Shown here: positions 43,145 to 51,945 of the stretch, in pieces
Layout: every line of letters begins with the position of its first letter
How positions within the stretch are numbered: the stretch's first letter is position 1
Virus record (IMG/VR): IMGVR_UViG_3300017818_000007
Coordinates: 62,001-126,000 of that record
Reading direction: 5' to 3' (one strand)
DNA length: 64,000 nt
DNA from: a virus
Translations under genes and position numbers: made by a program
Notes under the pieces: generated by a model
The model's input: the letters and a program-made list of their open reading frames with translations, nothing else
Told to the model about the DNA's origin: nothing
Databases searched by the model: none

Positions 43145-44169
43145 TATAAGTTCCTATAGATATCTAAAAGTGTACTAGGTCGATACTGCTCACTTTGAAT
43201 TTTTGTTATTTGGTCAGTCACGATTTGATCAACACTTTCAAACTCTATTTCACCACGTTCAAGTGTTAGTGCTTCGTCATTTTCTTCTGTATTTGGAAGT
43301 AAACTTATTTCTCTAATGTCGTATTGTTTGGTAAAGTTTTCTTTAATAAAGTTTGCTTCTTCATACGAAATATCGATATCAAGTACAACACGCAAATATA
43401 AGTTTGAAGGTTTAAGTATTGATTCAGTTTCGTTTAGTAGTTGACTTAATTTAACTGTACGATACTTAGGACATTCTGGCCAATCAATAAACTGAGGTTG
43501 ACCGTCCCATTCCAAAATCATCATACCACGTTCGTCATCCCAAGCATCGGCGTAATTGTGTGGAAAGGCATTGCCAATGTAGTAGATGTTATTGTTATGC
43601 TGACGCTTATGGAAGTGTCCTGTAAAAACTAGTTCTTGATTTTGAAAATCACTTGCTCTTACTTCTCCTGTGTCAGGCATTTCAACCATAGCATTCATTT
43701 TGAAATGAGGCAGTTCAAAGTGTCCAAACATATATTTGCACTTCATTTTTACTATGTTTTTCCATTCGTCGCCAACCATCCAAGGCACTAATCCTACATC
43801 TTTAATAATAGTAGGTTCGTTAATAACCTTAACACCAGGAACGTGCTTACCAAATACTACAGAATGAACATCTCGCTTATCTTTATAGTATAAATCGTGG
43901 TTGCCTGGAAAAAAGTAAAACTCTTTAAATGCTTTACCAAGTTTTTCAAGTGAACGTAAACTTGCATCCATTGTGGTTAAATTTAACGCACTTCTGTTGT
44001 GATGCCAGTCACCTGTAAAAATTCCAACGTCACAGTTGTTTTCTTTGGCTTGTTCAATAAACCAATCTACAAATTTTTCACAGTCACTATTGTGTATTCG
44101 GCTGTTTGATTTAAGTCCAAAATGAATGTCCGTAAATACAGCCGCTTTTTTAAATAATTGCTCTGTCAT
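43144..44169 (-). CDS. gp47: Recombination endonuclease subunit, Mre11-like nuclease
   Basis: This is a 341-aa calcineurin-like phosphoesterase. The metal ligands are visible in order: FTDIHFG (Asp14, His16), FTGDWHHN near 50, FPGNHD near 94, FGHFELPH near 153 and FTGHFHKRQ near 184. It forms the gp46/gp47 complex, homologous to Rad50/Mre11. A near-perfect sigma70 promoter (TTGACA-18-TATAAT) lies immediately upstream and AAGGAAAGG precedes the ATG, so it can be expressed early and independently of gp55. Confidence 0.96.
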   Translation of the reverse strand: MTEQLFKKAAVFTDIHFGLKSNSRIHNSDCEKFVDWFIEQAKENNCDVGIFTGDWHHNRSALNLTTMDASLRSLEKLGKAFKEFYFFPGNHDLYYKDKRDVHSVVFGKHVPGVKVINEPTIIKDVGLVPWMVGDEWKNIVKMKCKYMFGHFELPHFKMNAMVEMPDTGEVRASDFQNQELVFTGHFHKRQHNNNIYYIGNAFPHNYADAWDDERGMMILEWDGQPQFIDWPECPKYRTVKLSQLLNETESILKPSNLYLRVVLDIDISYEEANFIKENFTKQYDIREISLLPNTEENDEALTLERGEIEFESVDQIVTDQITKIQSEQYRPSTLLDIYRNL

Positions 44170-44194
44170 GCCTTTCCTTAATACTAATCTACAT

Positions 44195-44224
44195 ATTATA
44201 CGAGAATTAGTAGTAGTTTGTCAA
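44195..44224 (-). promoter_or_regulatory. sigma70-type promoter for gp47-gp46
   Basis: On the minus strand TTGACA (44224-44219), 18-bp spacer, TATAAT (44200-44195). Both hexamers are exact consensus. It sits in the gap after gp55 and before gp47. Confidence 0.8.
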
Positions 44225-44226
44225 CC

Positions 44227-45078
44227 TTAATAGTCCGCTTTTGGACGTCTCATATTTTTATAGAACTCTGCTAATTTTTCTTTATCTTCTTTGAACACTT
44301 CTTGATTCTGTCTTGTAAACGATGGATTAAGTCCGTTTTCTTGCAAGATGTCATCACGAATGTTTTGATTCTTTTTCTCAATGTTTAGTACTCTTGTAAA
44401 TGAATTAGTCACTGCCGCAGTGTAATAAGCAAACGGATTTAAACTTTTGCTTTCGTCAAACTGTAAACCAATTTGTGAAAGTTGTAGTACCGCTTGTGCT
44501 CTCATCTCGTCATTATAAGTGTATCCACGCCAATTGCTTCGTGTACCATACCGATCAGCAAGTTTAAGGAACATACGTCCTAGATCTTCAGTCATACGTC
44601 CGTGATCCTTACTAAAGTGTCCGTTTAACATTCCACCCTGCCAATGGCTTTTACCTACACAAATCAAGTTATCGTTTTCGTCATACTTCCAATGCTGGAA
44701 TGGTGGAAAGTTAACTTTAGTGTGTTCGTCTGCAATAGTTTTTGTTTTGCGTTTACGTCCTGGTTCTTCAGGAATATGATCAAATGTCATAATTCTAAAG
44801 ATTAATTCTGTTTTTTCAATTTTTTTCCAATCAGGCAAACATTCTGCTTGTTTTACCTTTTTCTTTTGTTCTTTTGCTAGTTCATATGCCGCTTTACCAA
44901 TTCTGTCTGCACGATTGCGTTTTGCTTGTGCAACAGTTAGTCTATTAACTTTGTCTAAACTAGGCAAAATAATGTCGTGTTGTGCATATTCATCTTCAAC
45001 AAACGAACAGAAGGAAACCTTGCTTCTATGGATCTCTGCTAGTAGATCTTTGTTAGTTAGATATTTCGTTCTTTTCAT
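44227..45078 (-). CDS. gp55: Late-transcription sigma factor
   Basis: This is a 283-aa protein with the gp55 core: LGRMFLKLADRYGTRSNWRG, EMRAQAVLQLSQIGLQFDES, and LNPFAYYTAAVTNSFTRVLN. These are the region-2-like helices that recognise TATAAATA late promoters. It is longer than T4 gp55 (185 aa), the extra length being a basic N-terminal part (AQAKRNRADRIGKAAYELAK). Many TAAATA cores in this window are its presumed targets. It is first in the early-type block, with a sigma70-like promoter upstream. Confidence 0.92.
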   Translation of the reverse strand: MKRTKYLTNKDLLAEIHRSKVSFCSFVEDEYAQHDIILPSLDKVNRLTVAQAKRNRADRIGKAAYELAKEQKKKVKQAECLPDWKKIEKTELIFRIMTFDHIPEEPGRKRKTKTIADEHTKVNFPPFQHWKYDENDNLICVGKSHWQGGMLNGHFSKDHGRMTEDLGRMFLKLADRYGTRSNWRGYTYNDEMRAQAVLQLSQIGLQFDESKSLNPFAYYTAAVTNSFTRVLNIEKKNQNIRDDILQENGLNPSFTRQNQEVFKEDKEKLAEFYKNMRRPKADY

Positions 45079-45101
45079 TAGATTCTCCGATTAATATAAG
45101 T

Positions 45102-45130
45102 ATTATAAACTACGTAGTTAAAAAAAGCAA
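45102..45130 (-). promoter_or_regulatory. sigma70-type promoter for gp55 with a 12-bp palindromic spacer
   Basis: TTGCTT (45130-45125), 17-bp spacer, TATAAT (45107-45102) on the minus strand. The spacer contains the perfect palindrome AACTACGTAGTT (45108-45119), a possible operator. Its -35 box directly abuts the plus-strand late core at 45131-45136. Confidence 0.65.
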
Positions 45131-45136
45131 TAAATA
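45131..45136 (+). promoter_or_regulatory. Late promoter core TAAATA
   Basis: Plus-strand core (ATAAATA including the upstream base), predicted +1 at 45142 (A), with a leader of about 22 nt containing AAAGGAA. It starts the baseplate operon. Confidence 0.6.
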
Positions 45137-45163
45137 TTATAAAGAAAAGGAACCAAAATAGAT

Positions 45164-45967
45164 ATGGCTGGAAGTACTAACGCAAATAGTTTTGTAGACA
45201 AGATCGGAAGTTTCGGTAGCAAGTTTGTAAAAAATGCCGCCCAAGCAACCGGTATTGGCCAAAACCCTGGAGCAGTAAAAGGTTTAACTGCATTAATTGG
45301 TGATGGCGCCGCAAAGCGGTTAGGGTTTGATTTAGCAAAAGGAGGCAATGCTCCGTACGCTGAAATTCCGTCTACACATTTAGCAACTATTGATAATAGA
45401 GTCAAAATAAAAATTCACGAACCATACTTAAAAGGTCCTGCTGAGAAACTTGTAAGTTTAGGTGGAGTAGTATTTCCATACACGCCACAAATTGTTGTCA
45501 CAACAAGAGCAAATTACAGTCCTATTCATCCTACACATAGTAATTATCAGTTCCAAGCATACCAGAACTCAAGTTTGGATTCTATTTCTGTTGTAGGAAC
45601 ATTTACAGCACAAAACACGGGAGAAGCAGAAATGCTATTAGGTAGCATTCATGCATTACGCACAGTGACCAAAATGCACTTTGGCGGCGGCTCTTATGTT
45701 GGCGCACCACCACCAGTTGTAAGACTTTCTGGTTATGGCGAATATATGTTTAACGATATGCCTGTTGTAATAGGAAACTTTTTCTATACATTAAACGAAG
45801 ATGTTGATTACATTGATGTAATGACAACAAGCGGAGCAAAAACAACTGTGCCAACTAGAGCAGAGTTTACAGTTGAATGTTTACCTGCATTCTCAAGAAG
45901 AGATCAAGCAAGTTTCAGTTTAGATGCTTATGCAAAAGGTGACATGAGATTTAAAGGAATGATATAA
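45164..45967 (+). CDS. Baseplate / tail-tube junction protein (gp48-like)
   Basis: This is a 267-aa protein with a Gly/Ala-rich N-terminus (MAGSTNANSFVDKIGSFG), then VKIKIHEPYLKGPAEKLVSL and FPYTPQIVVTTRANYSPIHP. Its C-terminal part has FTVECLPAFSRRDQASFSLD. This is how gp48-type baseplate-tail tube initiators look in marine T4-like phages; T4 gp48 is 364 aa. It precedes a gp53-like gene and overlaps its start (TAATG). gp54 would be the alternative name. The assignment rests on remembered family features and gene order. Confidence 0.65.
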   Translation: MAGSTNANSFVDKIGSFGSKFVKNAAQATGIGQNPGAVKGLTALIGDGAAKRLGFDLAKGGNAPYAEIPSTHLATIDNRVKIKIHEPYLKGPAEKLVSLGGVVFPYTPQIVVTTRANYSPIHPTHSNYQFQAYQNSSLDSISVVGTFTAQNTGEAEMLLGSIHALRTVTKMHFGGGSYVGAPPPVVRLSGYGEYMFNDMPVVIGNFFYTLNEDVDYIDVMTTSGAKTTVPTRAEFTVECLPAFSRRDQASFSLDAYAKGDMRFKGMI

Positions 45968-46260
45968 TGTATAACGCTTCTAGTCTTTATGGTACAACAC
46001 AAATAACAGAAAATGGTTTAGGTTTTTTAGACTATAGAAAAATTCCTGAAGTTGTAAGCGATATAAAATATATTATTAAACCGCAGTATAATTATCGTCC
46101 TGATTTGTTAGCCAGCGATTTGTATGATGATCCTAACCTATGGTGGGTGTTCAAATCAAGGAACCCTAATGTTTTAGAAGATCCTATCTTTGATTTTGTT
46201 GCTGGAGTAGAAATACAAATTCCAAATATTAGCACGATTAAAACTGTCCTAGGAGTTTAA
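45967..46260 (+). CDS. gp53: Baseplate wedge protein (gp53-like)
   Basis: This is a 97-aa protein: MYNASSLYGTTQITENGLGF, then YNYRPDLLASDLYDDPNLWW and NVLEDPIFDFVAGVEIQIPN. The DPNLWWVF segment and the closing IQIP are the LysM-like signature of gp53 in marine T4-like phages. It is about half as long as T4 gp53 (196 aa). Its ATG overlaps the previous stop by one base, and a two-base gap separates it from the next gene, so translation is coupled in a tight baseplate operon. Confidence 0.82.
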   Translation: MYNASSLYGTTQITENGLGFLDYRKIPEVVSDIKYIIKPQYNYRPDLLASDLYDDPNLWWVFKSRNPNVLEDPIFDFVAGVEIQIPNISTIKTVLGV

Positions 46261-46262
46261 TT

Positions 46263-49200
46263 ATGGCAGGATTTATTGACGAGGTTGGCAGAAATCATAA
46301 CCCCGGTGGAGGCACGGTTAAAGAAAACACCGATGCTGTTTCTAATGGAAAAACTAATCCTAATGCAGTCAGCGGTATGGAAGACGAATATGAAGAGGAT
46401 TTTTTTGGTGAAGACCAAGCGTTCATTAATGAAATTGAAGCCGAGTGGAGAAACGACGATCGCTTAGAATCATTTTATAACGGCAAAAACCCTAACATTT
46501 TACACGACTATAATTCTTACAACTATATTTTTACCCTTGCAAGTTTAACAATGGCGGATCTAAAAGATCCAACAAAGTATAAAAACAATAGTGGCGGCAT
46601 TGAATCACAAAACAGTTATATTGTTTTAAGATCAGGAGGGTTTGAAAGATTAAATGGAATTAGTTCTGCTAATTTTTATAAGAATGTTTACGGTGAAGAT
46701 TCGTTATCGGACTTTGGCGGACCTTCAGCAATGGTTAGCCGAAAAACCCAAGAAGCGGCGGCTGGCAGTGGCACTGCTGGATTCAAAGGATTTAAAGAAG
46801 GAGGCGCCAGAAATAAAGACCTTTTTATCGATAATGTTAATATGAACTGCACAATGGACCTAGGCGCAAATGGTAGCGGAAACCTAACAACAGGAAGTTT
46901 TGAAATTACAGAACCATACAGTGTTGGAGGTTTTTATGAGGAGTTATACAATGCATCAAGATTTGCCGGCCATGAACATTATTTAGGTGCACCATTCCTT
47001 TTAACACTTTCTTTTGTAGGACACAGGTTTGAAGAGGGCGATTTAATTACAGAAGTTATTCCTCGTGCAACAAGATATTTTCCTATTTTAATAACAACTA
47101 GTTCTATGAACGTCACCGAAGCAGGCTCAAAATATAAAGTAGAGTTTACGGCGATAAACGCTCATGCAAATAAAACTATTGTAAACAAATTACCAGCAAA
47201 CATAGTTGGCCCAAAACAATCTAAGCCAACAGTTGCAAGTGTACTGTTAACGCTGTTTAAAGGTATTAATGCTAATCTTCAATTACAAGCCGAAGTCGAA
47301 GCCGATGCAGAAGATAAAGATGCAAAGGTTAAAGAAAATACTGCGGCAAGTTCAGCAAAGATAGAATCAGTAAAAACACAAGGTGGCGAGGTTGCACCGT
47401 TCCAGCATGATAGATATATGATTTGGTTTCCAGAAAAATATGGAACAGGATCTAAAGGAAAGTCAGCACCAACTGCTTTTGACTCAATGTTGGCTGGCAA
47501 ATCCGGTGATGCATATGACTCTTGGAAAACTAATACAGACCAATTTTTAACTAAAGAAGGTCCTGCATCAGACCCACTTAATCAAAAGGATTTTGCAGTA
47601 GCAAACGATTCTTTAATTGTTAAAAATCCTATTGGTGGCTCAAAAATGGTTGCTGGAGAGAAACAAACATTTACTGGGTTTTATGCTGTAAATGATCTTG
47701 ATAAACAACTTGAAGCGGCAGAAGAAGATCGCAAAGCCGCAGAAGAAAAATTAAAAAAAGCAAAATCAGATTTTTTCAACGCTACTAAAAAGGCAGACGG
47801 AGAAAGATTAAAGTTTGAAAAACTTGCCGAAAAGTTTTTTAAATTAAGTCAAGCAGATTTAAAAGCACTATTTCCTGAAGAAGGAGAAGGAGAAGGAACT
47901 CCACAACTTAAACAAACATTAACGTATCAAGACTTTAATGAAATTGATCCCGATGATGCAGATGGGTCGGGGAACGTAAAAGTTGATCCTAATGTTGACC
48001 AATCAAAGATAGATAAACTAAATGAACTTAGACAAAACTGGATGGATGCTGTTGCTAAACAAAACACGGCGCAGGTTGCATTAAAACTAGCAGAAGAAGG
48101 AATTGAAAATGCCGGCAAAGCCAAAGAAACTGTTTATAATACAGAATATATTAGATATGGATCTGATGCTAGAAGTTGGAACTTTAAAAAAGATACTCGA
48201 GTAGATGACAACATTCATAAGGTTATTTTTGATAGCGTTTATGCTACCGAACTTGACGGAGCCGAAGGAGCATTAACAACAGAGTATCAAAAAACAGGAT
48301 ACATTCCGTGGTATAGAATTGAAAAGATAGCACACATTAGAGGCTTTGACACATATAGAAATACAGAAGTGTGGGATTATCACTATATTATTCAACCATT
48401 TAAAGTGCATTACAGTAGTATGCCTTTACCTCAAGATGTGTTTAACTATGATGTTTTAAAACAGTTAGCGGTTAGAGAATACAATTATATCTATACAGGA
48501 AAAAATTTAGATGTATTAAACTTTGATTTAGATTTTAATAACTTGTATCATGCAACAGCATTATATAGAAAACAACAGACTGCTGAAGGATCTCAAGGTA
48601 CAGCATCAGGAGAAAAGACTGATGTTAAACCACCAGAAATTTCTCAAATTTTAAATTATTCAAAGCAAAATCGTGTTGGAGCAAAAAGAACAGCACCGGT
48701 CAATCAAGGATCGTCAACTACACAAACTGCACCAACAGCAAACAACGCAAGTGATACAGCAAAATTTTTACACGATGCAATTTATAGTGGTGTGCATGAA
48801 AAGGGATTAATCTCAGCAGACATAACCATTGTGGGTGATCCTGTTTATCTATTAAGTAGTGGAATTACTAACAGAGCGGCAATTGAAGCGACTGAGTCAG
48901 AAACCGACATTGGTGAAATAAACTGTTTTAGTAGAGAAGGTGATGTTATTTTTAGATTTGGTACAGCAGAAGATAATCCAACTTGGGATGAAATACAAGG
49001 CGGCGAAAGCACTATGTTTTTAGACGAAAGTGTTTATAGTGGAGCATATAAAGTTATTCAAGTTGATAGTACCTTTTCCGGTGGACAATTTACACAACGA
49101 CTTTCAACATACAGAAGACCCAATCAAGCAACTGACTATGCAGAAAAACGAGAGGCAAGACCGGTTGTCACTGCACCAAAAGTAGATCCAAAACACGCAC

Positions 49201-49601
49201 CGTCAAGTGAAGAAAACTTAGAAAAAATGAAAAAGGCTCCTGTTAAAAAGTTAAGTGAAGAAGATCTTAAAAATTTAAGTATACACGGTCCAGGAGCATT
49301 ACCTGGAATTAGTCAACAAGCACAAGTAGAAATACCATCATCTGCTCTTGGTTTGCAACCAAATGCATTAGGTGGAAGTGTGTTTGCTAGTGTTGCAGAG
49401 GCACAAGAGATTGGAGCATCTTTAAATGCTGGAACTTTTAATGCGGCAAACTTTGTTCCTGAATCTGCACAAAAAGCAATTGAAACAAATAAATCTATTG
49501 GTACTAATGTGTCAACAGGCGAAACATTCTTTAGTAGTGTAAGCAAAGGTATTAGTTCAGTAGGACAATCGGTGAGCAACTTTTTAGGATTTGGTGATTA
49601 A
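46263..49601 (+). CDS. Large baseplate hub-like structural protein (1112 aa)
   Basis: The position between gp53 and gp5 and two beta-rich parts (YNYIFTLASLTMADLKDP with GSFEITEPYSVGGFYEELY, then IIQPFKVHYSSMPLPQDVFN with YNYIYTGKNLDVLNFDLDF) suggest a hub protein related in role to gp27, which is otherwise missing here. A coiled-coil insertion of about residues 475-545 (EEDRKAAEEKLKKAKSDFFN) and Pro/Ala/Lys-rich linkers near the C-terminus make it nearly three times the length of T4 gp27 (391 aa). AGGAG precedes the start. Hub identity is inference; a structural role is likely. Confidence 0.6.
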   Translation: MAGFIDEVGRNHNPGGGTVKENTDAVSNGKTNPNAVSGMEDEYEEDFFGEDQAFINEIEAEWRNDDRLESFYNGKNPNILHDYNSYNYIFTLASLTMADLKDPTKYKNNSGGIESQNSYIVLRSGGFERLNGISSANFYKNVYGEDSLSDFGGPSAMVSRKTQEAAAGSGTAGFKGFKEGGARNKDLFIDNVNMNCTMDLGANGSGNLTTGSFEITEPYSVGGFYEELYNASRFAGHEHYLGAPFLLTLSFVGHRFEEGDLITEVIPRATRYFPILITTSSMNVTEAGSKYKVEFTAINAHANKTIVNKLPANIVGPKQSKPTVASVLLTLFKGINANLQLQAEVEADAEDKDAKVKENTAASSAKIESVKTQGGEVAPFQHDRYMIWFPEKYGTGSKGKSAPTAFDSMLAGKSGDAYDSWKTNTDQFLTKEGPASDPLNQKDFAVANDSLIVKNPIGGSKMVAGEKQTFTGFYAVNDLDKQLEAAEEDRKAAEEKLKKAKSDFFNATKKADGERLKFEKLAEKFFKLSQADLKALFPEEGEGEGTPQLKQTLTYQDFNEIDPDDADGSGNVKVDPNVDQSKIDKLNELRQNWMDAVAKQNTAQVALKLAEEGIENAGKAKETVYNTEYIRYGSDARSWNFKKDTRVDDNIHKVIFDSVYATELDGAEGALTTEYQKTGYIPWYRIEKIAHIRGFDTYRNTEVWDYHYIIQPFKVHYSSMPLPQDVFNYDVLKQLAVREYNYIYTGKNLDVLNFDLDFNNLYHATALYRKQQTAEGSQGTASGEKTDVKPPEISQILNYSKQNRVGAKRTAPVNQGSSTTQTAPTANNASDTAKFLHDAIYSGVHEKGLISADITIVGDPVYLLSSGITNRAAIEATESETDIGEINCFSREGDVIFRFGTAEDNPTWDEIQGGESTMFLDESVYSGAYKVIQVDSTFSGGQFTQRLSTYRRPNQATDYAEKREARPVVTAPKVDPKHAPSSEENLEKMKKAPVKKLSEEDLKNLSIHGPGALPGISQQAQVEIPSSALGLQPNALGGSVFASVAEAQEIGASLNAGTFNAANFVPESAQKAIETNKSIGTNVSTGETFFSSVSKGISSVGQSVSNFLGFGD

Positions 49602-49603
49602 TA

Positions 49604-51463
49604 ATGGCAATTTTTAACAAACAACTTAAATCAGGAGGACAGTCAAGCAGTGAACGCTCTGAAAAGATGTCCCAGGCTTCGGGCGGTATTGGCCCGTATC
49701 TAGCAGTTGTTGAATCTAACAGTGATTATACAAAGCATGGTCAACTATCAGTGACATTGCTTGGAAATCAAGACGATCAAAGAAGTATTACCAATAACAG
49801 AGTCAACTGTAGAATATTATTGCCGTATTATAGTGTTAAGGATTATGTTAATGGAGGGAAAGATCCTCAAAGTTTTGAACACGCACAGCAATCGCATGGT
49901 ATGATATTTCCTGCTCCACAAGTAGGAACAAAAGGTTTAGTAATACTAGTAAACAAAAACATTGAAGAAGCAATATGGCTTGGTGCAGTTGTAGAACCAG
50001 AGATGAATCATAGTATTCCAGAGCCTGCGGCAAAAACAGATATTGCGGCAACAGATGATAGGTACAATGAATTATCACCTGGTGAATATGGTTTACCTGT
50101 AGAAAATTTTGTTAAAGCCGCTTTTATAGGACAAGCACCTTCTACTAAAATTAAACATCCAATTCATCCTCTAGCAGATGTATTAAAAGCACAAGGCCTA
50201 CTGGCTGATAACATTCGTGGTTTATCAAGTAGTAGTGCTAGACGAGATAATATTAATCAAATATTTGGAATTAAAACACCAGGTAGGTACACTGGAGAAA
50301 CAAAAATTGTTGGTGCTGAAAAAGCAAAATCAAAAGTGACACAACCAGGTGGCCACGCATTTGTAATGGATGATGGCGACGGCCTAGGTAAAAATAATTT
50401 AATTAGATTAAGAACTAAAGCCGGACATCAGATACTTTTACACGACACTGATGATTTAATTTACATTGGAAATTCAAAAGGTACTGCTTGGATTGAACTT
50501 ACATCAGATGGTAAGATGGATGTGTTCTGTGATGACAGTATTAGTATGCGTACTAGAGGTGATTTCAACCTTTATGCTGATAGAGACTTCAACGTAGAAG
50601 CAAAAAGAAACATTAATTTAAAAGCGGCAAATATTTTTAGAACAGAGTCTGATCACCATAGACAGATTGTAAACGGTTCACAAAGAATTATGGTAAAAGG
50701 TAATAGCGATATTAAAACTCTTAATTCTCGCTTTGACACTAATGATTACCAAGTAAACACAAACAATTTAAGTATTGCTAACAGAATTGATACTAAACTT
50801 GAAACAGGAAATTTTGATCTTGCTACAATTTTAGGAACAAGAATTACAGCAGGAACAAGTGTAAACATTAAAGCAAATAGTTCTACTGAAGTTATGGAAA
50901 CATTTGATCCAGCAGAGATCTACAGTAAAGGATATACAACTTCATGGATCAACGACGATGATGAATTGAAATATTATCAAGCATTAAAGAGAACACAAGA
51001 TCCAGATACATTACAACCTATACCGCCAAGTGACACAGACTATTGGGCAGAGTTTCCTGGTCCAGCAAACAAAGCAGGCTCCGCTAATGGACAGATTAAT
51101 ATTTCAACAACAGAGCATGACATTTCAATAGCAACATCAGGCGCTAATGTTAATGTTGAAACAGATAAAGTTGTTTATGTAGATGGTACTGAAGCAGTGC
51201 ATTTAAACTTACCTGGACCTGGTGCAAAACCAACTATTTCTGCAAATGGATCAACACCGGCTCCAAGCAGGCATATTCAGCATATGGGTGTTATTCAGTT
51301 GTGGGAGAAAGAAATTACTTCTAAGTGGGAGAACTTTAACTATTATAGGTCAGCACAGTTTGAAACTATTCTAAAACGTGTTCCAACACACGAACCGTGG
51401 GACGGGCATGAGAATAAAGCACCAAACACCAACAAGAAATCATCAACCGATAGAGAAGTGTAA
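49604..51463 (+). CDS. gp5: Baseplate central spike protein, gp5-like without lysozyme domain
   Basis: This is a 619-aa protein. An OB-fold like that of gp5/VgrG occupies about residues 25-135 (GPYLAVVESNSDYTKHGQLS, GTKGLVILVNKNIEEAIWLG). A VgrG-like beta-helix entry (IRLRTKAGHQILLHDTDDLI, then IELTSDGKMDVFCDDSISMR) spans about 265-350, with the usual GDFNLYADRDFNVEA repeats. No lysozyme-type catalytic segment is visible between them, unlike T4 gp5. A Pro/Asn/Gly-rich C-terminal part is unique. It is the membrane-piercing spike. The stop TAA is shared with the late core of gp25. Confidence 0.85.
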   Translation: MAIFNKQLKSGGQSSSERSEKMSQASGGIGPYLAVVESNSDYTKHGQLSVTLLGNQDDQRSITNNRVNCRILLPYYSVKDYVNGGKDPQSFEHAQQSHGMIFPAPQVGTKGLVILVNKNIEEAIWLGAVVEPEMNHSIPEPAAKTDIAATDDRYNELSPGEYGLPVENFVKAAFIGQAPSTKIKHPIHPLADVLKAQGLLADNIRGLSSSSARRDNINQIFGIKTPGRYTGETKIVGAEKAKSKVTQPGGHAFVMDDGDGLGKNNLIRLRTKAGHQILLHDTDDLIYIGNSKGTAWIELTSDGKMDVFCDDSISMRTRGDFNLYADRDFNVEAKRNINLKAANIFRTESDHHRQIVNGSQRIMVKGNSDIKTLNSRFDTNDYQVNTNNLSIANRIDTKLETGNFDLATILGTRITAGTSVNIKANSSTEVMETFDPAEIYSKGYTTSWINDDDELKYYQALKRTQDPDTLQPIPPSDTDYWAEFPGPANKAGSANGQINISTTEHDISIATSGANVNVETDKVVYVDGTEAVHLNLPGPGAKPTISANGSTPAPSRHIQHMGVIQLWEKEITSKWENFNYYRSAQFETILKRVPTHEPWDGHENKAPNTNKKSSTDREV

Positions 51464-51466
51464 ATA
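51461..51466 (+). promoter_or_regulatory. Late promoter core sharing the gp5 stop codon, predicted leaderless gp25
   Basis: TAAATA-GTATT-ATG on the plus strand. The first TAA is the stop codon of the gp5-like gene, and the T4-type +1 is the A of the gp25 ATG. Confidence 0.6.
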
Positions 51467-51471
51467 GTATT

Positions 51472-51906
51472 ATGGCAAGATATACGGACATTGTAATTAA
51501 ACCAAACCCAACTAATAAGGGAAACGAACTTAGACGTTCTAATGTCTATCGTGGTGTTAGTACGGTTAATCCACAAAATTCTTCAAATCAAACATACGAC
51601 ATTGAGTTAATAAAACAGGATATAATCAATCACTTCAACATTAGACGAGGTGAAAAGATTTATAATTCAAGATTTGGAACAATTATATGGGACGCTATAT
51701 TTGAACCATTTACAGATGTTCTTAAAGAGCAAATATTAGCCGATGTTAGAAGTATTGTTGATGCAGATCCAAGAGTTAGAGTTGACAGTTTAGCATTGGT
51801 TGAAAGAGAGTACGGACTACAAATTCAGTGTGTTTTGTACTATGTTGAGTTTGATGTTTCTGAAGCATTACAGTTTACTTTTGATAAAGCAAATGCTTTG
51901 GGATAG
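51472..51906 (+). CDS. gp25: Baseplate wedge protein gp25
   Basis: This 144-aa protein is close to T4 gp25 (132 aa). The family region runs from DIELIKQDIINHFNIRRGEK through SRFGTIIWDAIFEPF, with the polar ADPRVRVDSLALVEREYG segment corresponding to the conserved EPR region of gp25/TssE. It joins the sheath to the baseplate. Its message would be leaderless if the overlapping late core works as in T4. Confidence 0.93.
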   Translation: MARYTDIVIKPNPTNKGNELRRSNVYRGVSTVNPQNSSNQTYDIELIKQDIINHFNIRRGEKIYNSRFGTIIWDAIFEPFTDVLKEQILADVRSIVDADPRVRVDSLALVEREYGLQIQCVLYYVEFDVSEALQFTFDKANALG

Positions 51907-51934
51907 AAATAAACCACGCAGTTTATAAGGTGAA

Positions 51935-51940
51935 TAAATA
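51935..51940 (+). promoter_or_regulatory. Late promoter core, predicted leaderless gp6
   Basis: TAAATA-TTGTT-ATG on the plus strand. AAGGTG lies upstream and could act on read-through transcripts from gp25. Confidence 0.55.
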
Positions 51941-51945
51941 TTGTT

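Noticed and set aside
45118-45405. 95-aa minus-strand reading frame over the gp48-like start
   Set aside because: It overlaps the plus-strand gene that has a promoter, ribosome binding site and family match.
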